From Sphingobacterium oryzagri (lineage in GTDB: Bacteria > Bacteroidota > Bacteroidia > Sphingobacteriales > Sphingobacteriaceae), in NCBI RefSeq assembly GCF_028736175.1, contig NZ_CP117880.1, positions 434,001-498,000 of the forward strand: DNA of 64,000 nucleotides, read 5' to 3'. The translations under genes were made by a program, and so were the position numbers. The notes below the pieces were generated by a model. That model made no database searches. It saw only the letters and a program-made list of their open reading frames with translations, and was not told the DNA's origin. Below are positions 18,711 to 32,137 of the stretch, piece after piece. How positions within the stretch are numbered: the first letter of the stretch is position 1; every line of letters begins with the position of its first letter.

Positions 18711-19392
18711 TATCGTACGGATCAAAGCCGTAAATAATGCGCTACAAGAGTTACGTGACCATGTGGTCTTCGTAGGAGGAGCAACAATATCTTTATATGC
18801 CGACCGACCTGTCCTTGAAGTGAGGCCGACTGATGATATTGATGTGATTGTCGAGATACTTAACTACGAACAGCGTCAACGATTGGAAGAGCGGCTGAGA
18901 GAGATCGGTTTTTCAAATGATGTCGAATCGGGGGTAATCTGTCGATTCAAAATCAGAGGTATCATCGTGGACATTATGCCCACAGATGATCCATCTATAG
19001 GGTTCAACAATAAATGGTACCCAAAGGGTTATGAGCATGCCGAAAATTATACGCTCGATGACGATCAGACAATCCGAATTTTGACTGCCCCCTATTTTCT
19101 TGCAACAAAACTGGAAGCTTTCAAAGGACGCGGCGGTGGAGATGGCCGATTGAGCCATGATTTTGAAGACATTGTCTTTGTATTGGAAAACAGGGAAAAA
19201 CTGTGGGAGGAACTGGAAACTTGTGATGATGGAGCAAAAGCATACCTGGTCGCTGAGTTTTCAGCACTCATGGGCAATCCTCATATCTATGAATGGATAG
19301 ATAGCCATGTGGAGCGTGGAAATATCCGCCCAAAAACTTCAACAATCATGGAGAATATAAAAAATTGGCTAAACAAATCGATGGACAACTAA
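18694..19392 (+). CDS. AbiEii/AbiGii-like nucleotidyltransferase (putative toxin)
   Basis: This 232-aa protein belongs to the DNA polymerase beta-like nucleotidyltransferase superfamily. The fingerprints are FVGGATISLY (Gly28-Gly29), the two-Asp motif RPTDDIDVIVE (Asp48 and Asp50), the third acidic residue in GIIVDIMP (Asp93) and the AbiEii-type KLEAFKGRGGGDGRLSHDFEDIV. AbiEii and MenA-type toxins block growth by transferring nucleotides to RNA, in some cases to tRNA 3' ends; the target here is unknown. All catalytic positions appear intact. It overlaps the winged-helix partner by 17 nt, typical of toxin-antitoxin operons. It could serve in phage defence or simply maintain itself. Confidence 0.78.
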   Translation: MSNHTNIVRIKAVNNALQELRDHVVFVGGATISLYADRPVLEVRPTDDIDVIVEILNYEQRQRLEERLREIGFSNDVESGVICRFKIRGIIVDIMPTDDPSIGFNNKWYPKGYEHAENYTLDDDQTIRILTAPYFLATKLEAFKGRGGGDGRLSHDFEDIVFVLENREKLWEELETCDDGAKAYLVAEFSALMGNPHIYEWIDSHVERGNIRPKTSTIMENIKNWLNKSMDN

Positions 19393-19468
19393 GAAGAGGT
19401 ATAATCTTATTCGGGCAAACGAAAATTAAATGAATAAGTATTTCACAACTTCACCCATGTTAAACACA

Positions 19469-19493
19469 AAGCAATTAAAATAATTGTTTTTAT
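19469..19493 (+). terminator. Weak AT-rich hairpin after the nucleotidyltransferase gene
   Basis: CAATTA and TAATTG (19472-19477, 19481-19486) form a short stem over an AAA loop, extended by imperfect A/T pairs, and TTTTTATTT follows. The stem is weak, so termination is possible rather than certain. Confidence 0.35.
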
Positions 19494-19664
19494 TTCGAAC
19501 AGGAGGCTTTTTGGCCTATCCTGATTTTGAGTTTAGCGTCTACCGATAAACGCGCTGTTTTTGTTGTAGATATTTGCTCTCCTATCTCCCCCGGTAGCGT
19601 TGCGCATGGCAATATCTTATAATACCTAGAGAAAATATCATAGATACAAAATAGCCTTTTCCGG
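19494..19664. other. Gene-free leader region upstream of the glycosidase block
   Basis: The full gap between genes is 19393-19792 (400 nt). Apart from the weak hairpin at its start and the promoter box near 19665 I see no coding frame, RNA gene or clear repeat. An untested regulatory role for the downstream enzyme operon is possible. Confidence 0.4.
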
Positions 19665-19672
19665 TATGTTTG
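19665..19672 (+). promoter_or_regulatory. Bacteroidota -7 promoter box for the GH78-GH2-GH106 operon
   Basis: TATGTTTG is a perfect match to TAnnTTTG, about 120 nt before the GH78 start. No good -33 TTTG is seen at the normal spacing, so this is a moderate call. It would leave a ~115-nt leader. Confidence 0.4.
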
Positions 19673-19792
19673 TAGTTGGTACTGTGCATAAATCGATCAG
19701 CAGATTGGAATGCTAACTGAGACAACACGTATGTTCATCGTTCAAAAATAAACCGTGATCACGCACTTACCCTTGACAAACAAGACATCGGA

Positions 19793-25211
<5,419 letters not shown>

Positions 25212-25218
25212 GTTACCC

Positions 25219-28200
25219 ATGAAGATAAAAAGCTATATACTGGGATGTCTGCTGTGTTGCATATCGACGCTTAACGCGCAAATCAAAGGTATTCCGGCCT
25301 CGCTGATCGCGTTTGACGAACAGTCTTACCAACAGGCAAAACCCTGGGTCGTTTGGTATTTTATGCACGCCAGCTACTCCAAAGAAGGCATTACGGCGGA
25401 TTTGCAAGCCATGGCGGCAAATAATATTGCGGGAGCGTATTTTACGCCTATCAAAGGAAAGACCGACCCTCCTTTGTTTGAGCCAGTCACCGAAACCTTG
25501 ACGCCCGAATGGTGGGAAATGTTCCGCTATTTGGTAAGCGAAGCAAAGAAATACAATATTAAGATTGCGCTGTTTCCAAACGATGGTTTTGCAACGGCTG
25601 GAGGTCCTTGGATTACACCAGATAAGTCTATGCAGAAGATTGTGGCAGCAGATACGGTTGTCTCGATCAATAGATCGTCCAAAGTACGTATCAGGTTACC
25701 CGAGCCTGAGCGAAATGAAGGTTATTATCAAGACATCAAGCTATATGCCATTGCGCAGTCGCAACGTTACAAAAGTAGCGATACCAATATACCAAAGGTG
25801 AGCAACAGCTATGGGGAAGATCTGCAGCGCTTAGCCACTAAAGGAAACAAACAACATTTTGCAAGCTCCCAACCGGGCTGGATACAATACGAATTTGACG
25901 AACCTTTTGCAGCAAACGCGCTCAAGATCGAGTGGAATGCGTCAAATTATCAAGCAAACCGCTTGCAGGTTTTGGTAAGCGACAATGGTCAAGACTTTAA
26001 ACTGCTGACGCAGCTGCAATCGCCGCGAATGGGCTGGCTCGATTGGGACAATGGCGTTACGCATACCTTGCCGCAAACCAAGGCGAAATGCTACCGTTTC
26101 GTATATGATCCCAAAGGATCGCAACCGGGCGCGGAAGACTTGGATATCGGTAAATGGAAACCATCATTGAAGCTTTTAGGCATCACACTCTTTGAAGAAG
26201 CCAAGATCAATCAGTTTGAAGGAAAAACGGGCGAAATATGGCGCGTTTCGCTACCGACATCGCCTACCGATATCCCGAAAGAAAACATTATCCAAGCACA
26301 GGACGTTCGGGTGCTTCCTGCACCATCCGCTAGTGGCGAAATCGAACTGGATTTACCGAAAGGATTATGGAAAATTCTTCGCGTAGGGCATACCAGCACC
26401 GGTCACAAAAATGAAACCGCGGGTGCCGGAAAGGGATTGGAATGTGATAAACTCGATGCCGACGTTGTGGCCTTTCAGTTTGAACAATGGTATGGAAAGG
26501 CAAAGCAAGCTGTGGAGCCAAGCTTGTCGAAAGAGGTACTGACGGTGTTTCATATCGATTCCTGGGAATCGGGAAGCCAAAACTGGACAAAGCGCATGCC
26601 CGAGGCATTTAAAAAACGAAACGGTTACGCCTTGCAAGACTATTTGCCTGTGCTGGCGGGCTATGTCGTAAACAGTGTGGAAGCTTCCGAAGCTTTTCTG
26701 CACGACTATCGCGAAACAATTGCGGCCTTATTGCTGGACAAAGGTTTTGGAACCTTGCGCCGAATGTCGGATAAATATGGCGTGGAACTTACAGCGGAAA
26801 CGACGGCTCCCGTTATGACCAGTGATGGGCTTTCCCATTTTAGTTTAACCGATCGCACCATGGGCGAATTTTGGTTCCGAAGTCCGTCGCACGATAAGCC
26901 CAACGATGTATTGGATGCGGTGTCTGGGGCACATATCTACGGCAAGAATGTCGTGATGTCCGAAGCGTTTACGCAAATCAGGATGCAATGGGACGAACAC
27001 CCACGACTATTGAAGCCTGTGCAGGATCTAAACTATGCCTTGGGCGTAAACAACTTGGCTTACCACGTTTATGTACACAACCCCTGGATGGATCGTAAAC
27101 CCGGCATGACCTTGGACGGCGTGGGCACCTACTTTCAGCGTGATCAAATCTGGTGGAGGCCGGGCAAAGCTTGGGTTAATTATGCCATCCGCAGCCAACA
27201 GTTGCTCCAACAGGGGAAGCCCGTACGCGATGTGGCGGTGTTTATCGGCGAAGAAATACCACGAAGGGCGCTTTTGCCCGATCGATTGGTAGACGTGCTG
27301 CCCGGGATCATTGGTGCCGATCGTGTTGCTCGTACGGCAACAAAGCTGGCCAACGAAGGACAACCTTTGCAAAAAATAGCGAGCGTGACAACCTCCGCCA
27401 ATATGTACAACCCGGTAGATTGGATAGATCCGCTACGCGGATATGCGTATGATTCTTTTAACCCACATGCATTACTGCAGGGCGCAAAAGTGGTTGATGG
27501 CGCAGTGCAGTTTTCAGACCATATCGCTTACAAACTCTTGGTGGTGCCTGGTAAGCATTTGTTAAATCCTAATCCAGAAGCGAGCTCACTCGCCGTGCTT
27601 TCGAAATTTGCCGATTTGGCGGAAGCGGGAGCAACGATTTTGTTTCAAACCAAGCCCAGCAAACTAAACGGGATCGTTTCAGCACAGGATTCAGCTGCTT
27701 TTCAGACACTGTTAGGCAGCTTGTTTCAGAATATGCATACAGAGAACGGTTTGCAGGTCAAAAGCCTGGGGAAGGGAAAGGTCTATTTGGGCGCTTATGA
27801 AGGTAGCGATTTTAAGGCGCTAGGTATTCCCGAAGACTTGATTATAGACGATAAGGAAAATAAGGCTATTGCGTGGAATCATCGATCCTTTGCGGGTGTA
27901 GATAGTTATTTTATAAGCAATCAGGATAGCTTGAAGCGCCAAGCAACGCTGTCTTTTCGAAGAAAGGCGGCGCATGTTTATTTGTACGATGTGATAAATG
28001 ATAAAATACGCGCTATAGAAGCAAAAAACGATGATGACCGTATTGCCGTTTCCGTAGATTTTGCTCCTCATCAATCGTTGTTTATACTCTTGAGCGACAA
28101 GCAGCTGGATTTACCCGTTTGGAAAGAACAACGGGCCGAAACTTTAAAGGGCAAGTGGACACTGCAGCTCGAAGGGCAAGAGGCCAAAGTAATGGAACAG

Positions 28201-28614
28201 GAAGTTCCTGCATTTTGGACCGATTCGGAAGAAGAAACTCTGCGCTACCATGCAGGCAAAGGGAGCTATACCTTACGCTTTAAACAGCCCCATAAATTGA
28301 AAAGTAAGCGAGCCGTACTTCGCTTAGCGGATGTAGAAGGGATGGCCGAAGTACTATTGAATGGAAATGAAGTGGGCGTAATTTGGGCAAAGCCTTATGA
28401 GATGGATGTCACTGATTACTTAAAAAAAGGCGAAAATCTATTGCAAATCAATGTGTATCACACTTGGGGCAATCGATTTGGCTATGAAGAAAGCGGCAAG
28501 GCCGAGCAGAGAATGATACAGACGACGGCGACGCCGAAATTTTTAAAAGCGCTGCAACCTGCGGGTTTATCGGGAGAGGTACAGTTGTTATGGTACAACA
28601 GCGATAAGAAATAG
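25219..28614 (+). CDS. GH106 alpha-L-rhamnosidase
   Basis: This very long (1131-aa) secreted protein has the N-terminal features of GH106: after the signal peptide (to about residue 21), PWVVWYFMHASYSKEGITADLQAMAANNIAGAYF opens the catalytic TIM barrel, with FHIDSWESGSQNWT, LTAETTAPVMTSDG and VVMSEAFTQ later in it. The C-terminal ~180 residues form beta-sandwich modules, including a galactose-binding-like end (VLLNGNEVGVIWAKPYEMDVTDYL). GH106 enzymes are calcium-dependent inverting alpha-L-rhamnosidases used on rhamnogalacturonans and other rhamnose-rich glycans. It begins 7 nt after the GH2 gene. Having both a GH78 and a GH106 suggests two different rhamnosyl linkages in the target. Confidence 0.87.
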   Translation: MKIKSYILGCLLCCISTLNAQIKGIPASLIAFDEQSYQQAKPWVVWYFMHASYSKEGITADLQAMAANNIAGAYFTPIKGKTDPPLFEPVTETLTPEWWEMFRYLVSEAKKYNIKIALFPNDGFATAGGPWITPDKSMQKIVAADTVVSINRSSKVRIRLPEPERNEGYYQDIKLYAIAQSQRYKSSDTNIPKVSNSYGEDLQRLATKGNKQHFASSQPGWIQYEFDEPFAANALKIEWNASNYQANRLQVLVSDNGQDFKLLTQLQSPRMGWLDWDNGVTHTLPQTKAKCYRFVYDPKGSQPGAEDLDIGKWKPSLKLLGITLFEEAKINQFEGKTGEIWRVSLPTSPTDIPKENIIQAQDVRVLPAPSASGEIELDLPKGLWKILRVGHTSTGHKNETAGAGKGLECDKLDADVVAFQFEQWYGKAKQAVEPSLSKEVLTVFHIDSWESGSQNWTKRMPEAFKKRNGYALQDYLPVLAGYVVNSVEASEAFLHDYRETIAALLLDKGFGTLRRMSDKYGVELTAETTAPVMTSDGLSHFSLTDRTMGEFWFRSPSHDKPNDVLDAVSGAHIYGKNVVMSEAFTQIRMQWDEHPRLLKPVQDLNYALGVNNLAYHVYVHNPWMDRKPGMTLDGVGTYFQRDQIWWRPGKAWVNYAIRSQQLLQQGKPVRDVAVFIGEEIPRRALLPDRLVDVLPGIIGADRVARTATKLANEGQPLQKIASVTTSANMYNPVDWIDPLRGYAYDSFNPHALLQGAKVVDGAVQFSDHIAYKLLVVPGKHLLNPNPEASSLAVLSKFADLAEAGATILFQTKPSKLNGIVSAQDSAAFQTLLGSLFQNMHTENGLQVKSLGKGKVYLGAYEGSDFKALGIPEDLIIDDKENKAIAWNHRSFAGVDSYFISNQDSLKRQATLSFRRKAAHVYLYDVINDKIRAIEAKNDDDRIAVSVDFAPHQSLFILLSDKQLDLPVWKEQRAETLKGKWTLQLEGQEAKVMEQEVPAFWTDSEEETLRYHAGKGSYTLRFKQPHKLKSKRAVLRLADVEGMAEVLLNGNEVGVIWAKPYEMDVTDYLKKGENLLQINVYHTWGNRFGYEESGKAEQRMIQTTATPKFLKALQPAGLSGEVQLLWYNSDKK

Positions 28615-28636
28615 TGAATTTTAAGGGAAGGATAAA

Positions 28637-30655
28637 ATGATGAATTTAAAAATATACGGCATCGGCCTCACACTGCTTTGTTTAGGCCAAGGGCTATCCG
28701 CACAGGAGCGGGCGTTAACCAATACGAGTTCAAGTCCTTTTGCGGTACAAAAAGCGGTAGATATGGGCGATGTAACCTGGACAAAAGGATTTTGGGCCGA
28801 TCGCACCGCAACATGTTATCAGCATATGGTGCCCAATTTGTGGGAGGTGTACACGCGGGCTGATATCAGCCATGCTTATCGCAATTTTGAGATTGCTGCT
28901 GGACTTGAACAAGGTGAGCATAAAGGGCCTTCCTTTCACGATGGCGATTTTTACAAAACGTTGGAAGCCGTTTGCGCATTGTATGCGCAAACCAAAGACA
29001 AGAAGCTCTTGCAGATGATTGATCAGGTGATTCCGGTCATTGCTAAAGCGCAGCGCGCCGATGGCTATATCTACACAAAAGCAACGATCGATCAGCGCAA
29101 TGCGGGGACGAACATCGAATTTCAGGATCGGCTGAGCTTTGAGTCGTATAATATCGGACATTTGATGACTGCCGGATGTATTCACTATCGCGTCACGGGG
29201 CAACGTGATCTACTGGATATTGCCATCAAGGCAGCCGACTACCTGTATGGATTCTATAAAAAATCGAATCCAACCTTAGCACGCAACGCCATCTGCCCGT
29301 CGCATTACATGGGCACGGTCGAGCTTTACCGGACGACAAAAGAGCCTAAATACTTAGAGCTGGCCAAACATTTGGTGGATATTAAAGGCGAGATTGCAGA
29401 CGGTACGGATGACAACCAGGATCGCATTCCTTTCCGCGAGCAAAATAAGGCGATGGGACATGCCGTACGTGCAAGCTACCTGTATGCTGGCGTAGCCGAT
29501 CTTTGTGCCGAATTGCAAGATACCACATTGAGTAATCGACTTTTTAATATTTGGAACGATGTCGTGCAACACAAAATGTACATCACAGGTGGATTAGGCG
29601 CCTTGTATGACGGTACTTCCCCTGATGGTACATCGTACGATCCAACGGAAGTACAGAAGATACATCAAGCTTTCGGTCGCGACTATCAGCTTCCTAATTT
29701 GACCGCGCATAACGAAACCTGCGCCAATATTGGAAATATGCTGTGGAACTGGCGCATGACCAACTTGACGGGCGATGCCAAGTATATGGATGTTTTGGAG
29801 TTGGCGCTTTACAATTCGGTATTATCAGGAATCAGCCTGGATGGCGACAAATTTCTATATACCAATCCACTTAGCTTCTCCAATGCTTTGCCGTTTCAAC
29901 AGCGCTGGTCGAAAAAACGTGTGCCCTATATTGCCTTATCAAACTGCTGCCCGCCCAATGTGGTGCGCACGATTGCCGAAGTCGCCAATTACGCATATGG
30001 TCTGTCGGAAAATACAGTTTGGGTGAACCTCTATGGCGGCAACGTGTTGAAGACAAATATTCATGGTAAAGCCATTAAGATTAAACAGCAATCCAATTAT
30101 CCTTGGGATGGTGACGCCACTTTTATCGTAGAGGAAGTCCCTCGCGATTACCGGTTAAAATTTCGCATTCCGGGTTGGGCATCTACTGCTGAAATAAAGA
30201 AAAACAACCAACCGATCGCTTTTAAAATGGAAAAAGGATATGCGATCATTGCAGAACCAATAAAAAAAGGCGACCAATTCAGTCTACACCTGCCTATGGA
30301 AGTTGAATTTATGGAAGCGAATCCATTGGTGGAGGAAACGCGTAATCAGCTAGCGGTAAAACGGGGGCCTGTCGTTTACTGCCTGGAGCAAGCAGATCTA
30401 GCAGATAAACAAGATCTTTTTGCATTAAAAATCAAGACGGCAGAACGATTTGAACCGGTTCATGATGCCGTGTTGGGACAAGATTTGGTATTCTTGGAAG
30501 GAAAGGCATATACCGACGATGCTGGGGAATGGAATAGTCTATACCGTAAGCTGCCCAAAGATGAAAAGAAAGCCGTATCGGTACGGCTTATTCCATATTT
30601 TGCTTGGGGTAATCGGGAGCATGGCGATATGTCGGTTTGGCTTCCGGTTCGATAA
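28637..30655 (+). CDS. GH127 beta-L-arabinofuranosidase-like enzyme
   Basis: This 672-aa secreted protein has an (alpha/alpha)6 barrel of the DUF1680/GH127 type. The zinc-cysteine catalytic site can be placed exactly: NETCANIGN gives Glu360 and Cys362, and SNCCPPNVVR gives Cys437 and Cys438. This reproduces the Glu-x-Cys ... Cys-Cys arrangement of HypBA1, where the second cysteine of the pair is the nucleophile. A signal peptide ends near GLSAQ. Known GH127 activities are beta-L-arabinofuranosidase and, in rhamnogalacturonan-II degradation, an aceric-acid-releasing activity, so the specificity remains open. It lies 22 nt behind the GH106 gene with a GGAAGG ribosome-binding site. An ATG one codon later (28640) is also possible. 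Confidence 0.87.
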   Translation: MMNLKIYGIGLTLLCLGQGLSAQERALTNTSSSPFAVQKAVDMGDVTWTKGFWADRTATCYQHMVPNLWEVYTRADISHAYRNFEIAAGLEQGEHKGPSFHDGDFYKTLEAVCALYAQTKDKKLLQMIDQVIPVIAKAQRADGYIYTKATIDQRNAGTNIEFQDRLSFESYNIGHLMTAGCIHYRVTGQRDLLDIAIKAADYLYGFYKKSNPTLARNAICPSHYMGTVELYRTTKEPKYLELAKHLVDIKGEIADGTDDNQDRIPFREQNKAMGHAVRASYLYAGVADLCAELQDTTLSNRLFNIWNDVVQHKMYITGGLGALYDGTSPDGTSYDPTEVQKIHQAFGRDYQLPNLTAHNETCANIGNMLWNWRMTNLTGDAKYMDVLELALYNSVLSGISLDGDKFLYTNPLSFSNALPFQQRWSKKRVPYIALSNCCPPNVVRTIAEVANYAYGLSENTVWVNLYGGNVLKTNIHGKAIKIKQQSNYPWDGDATFIVEEVPRDYRLKFRIPGWASTAEIKKNNQPIAFKMEKGYAIIAEPIKKGDQFSLHLPMEVEFMEANPLVEETRNQLAVKRGPVVYCLEQADLADKQDLFALKIKTAERFEPVHDAVLGQDLVFLEGKAYTDDAGEWNSLYRKLPKDEKKAVSVRLIPYFAWGNREHGDMSVWLPVR

Positions 30656-30690
30656 ATTAAGGCTACATCTAAAATTTTAAACTGTTTCGC

Positions 30691-32109
30691 GTGAAAAATC
30701 TACTAACCCTTTTGTTGCTCTTTTTGTCGGTATTAGTGAAAGCCGAAGTTCGTCTCGCGGCAATCTTTACCAATGGGATGGTTTTGCAGCAGCAGAAAGT
30801 GGTGCCTATTTGGGGCTGGGCCAAACCCTTATCTGTCGTTAAGATCCGCACTTCTTGGGATAATAAGGCCTATCAGCTGAAAGCTGATAAAGAAGGCAAA
30901 TGGCGCCAAGATGTGCAAACAGCGAAGGCCGGAGGGCCGTATACGATCGGCATTTCAGCAGATACGAATATCACGCTAACGGATGTATGGCTGGGTGAGG
31001 TTTGGTTGTGTGCTGGTCAATCCAATATGGAGATGCCTTTGAAAGGATATCCTGCGCAGCCCATTATAGGTAGTACCGAAGCGATACTAGATAGTGAAGA
31101 TCAGCAATTAAGATTGTATACCGTTCCGCGAAATCCGCAACTGAAGCCGGCAGCGGATAGTAAACCTTCCTTATGGAAAGCAGCAAGTCCGCAAACGGTC
31201 GCCAACTTCAGTGCGACGGCGTACTTCTTCGGAAAGCGCTTACGGCAACAACTCCATGTACCTGTAGGCTTGATTGTGAGCAGTTATGGCGGTTCCAATG
31301 TGGAAGCTTGGATGGATGCCGCTTGGCTTGCCGATCAACAAGACATCAAGATACCGCAGCAGGAAGAAGGATTGAAAGATAAGAATCGCGTGCCGACTAT
31401 GCTTTATAACGGCATGATCCATCCTCTGATAGGATTTGGAATAAAAGGAACGATATGGTATCAAGGGGAGTCTAATTATGAGCGTCCAGATGCTTACGAA
31501 CTTCTTTTTCCACGCATGGTAGAAAAGTATCGAACGTTGTGGAATGCGCAAGAGATGCCTTTTTACTTTACGCAAATAGCACCTTTCAATTATGCAAGTC
31601 TACCTCCATTTCATGTTGGATCCAAATACAATTCGGCTTATTTGCGCGACGCGCAACGGAAATCTTTGCAACATATCCCACATAGCGGAATGGCGGTGAC
31701 ATTGGATTTGGGGGAAGAGAATTGTATCCATCCTGCGCGCAAAAAGGAGGGTGGCGAACGGCTTGCCTTACTGGCTTTGGGCAGTAATTACGGCTTCGAC
31801 GCTGTCGCTTACCGTAGCCCGAGCTTCGATAGCCTTTCCATCGATGGCAGTACGGCCGTACTTCGTTTTCAAGATGCGCCCTTAGGGCTGACCTCATTTG
31901 GCAAGCCAATTACAACAGTTGAAATTGCCGGAGCAGATAAGGTCTTTTACCCGGCAACAGCCCATATACAAGGAAAAGTAGTTGTGGCTTCTTCACCGCG
32001 TGTCCTGAATCCTGTAGCCGTGCGTTACGCATTTAAAGATTTTGTTGTTGGTGATTTATTTGGTGTTAACGGTCTTCCGGTAAGTTCGTTTCGTACGGAT
32101 GATTGGTAA
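30691..32109 (+). CDS. Sialate O-acetylesterase-family SGNH esterase
   Basis: This is a secreted carbohydrate O-acetylesterase of 472 aa that starts with GTG. After a signal peptide (LLTLLLLFLSVLVKA) comes NGMVLQQQKVVPIWGWAKP, typical of the family's N-terminal beta domain. The SGNH blocks follow: WLCAGQSNMEMPL with the nucleophile serine, YGGSNVEAWMD, TIWYQGESNYERPDAYELLFPRM, and the late CIHPARKKEGGERLALLALG containing the catalytic histidine. Although named for sialic acid, such enzymes in polysaccharide loci usually remove acetyl groups from pectic or hemicellulosic sugars. It follows the GH127 gene by 35 nt and fits a role in deacetylating the substrate for the neighbouring glycosidases. 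Confidence 0.85.
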   Translation: MKNLLTLLLLFLSVLVKAEVRLAAIFTNGMVLQQQKVVPIWGWAKPLSVVKIRTSWDNKAYQLKADKEGKWRQDVQTAKAGGPYTIGISADTNITLTDVWLGEVWLCAGQSNMEMPLKGYPAQPIIGSTEAILDSEDQQLRLYTVPRNPQLKPAADSKPSLWKAASPQTVANFSATAYFFGKRLRQQLHVPVGLIVSSYGGSNVEAWMDAAWLADQQDIKIPQQEEGLKDKNRVPTMLYNGMIHPLIGFGIKGTIWYQGESNYERPDAYELLFPRMVEKYRTLWNAQEMPFYFTQIAPFNYASLPPFHVGSKYNSAYLRDAQRKSLQHIPHSGMAVTLDLGEENCIHPARKKEGGERLALLALGSNYGFDAVAYRSPSFDSLSIDGSTAVLRFQDAPLGLTSFGKPITTVEIAGADKVFYPATAHIQGKVVVASSPRVLNPVAVRYAFKDFVVGDLFGVNGLPVSSFRTDDW

Positions 32110-32137
32110 TGCAAAACGTCGTTTTAACCCTGTGCCC

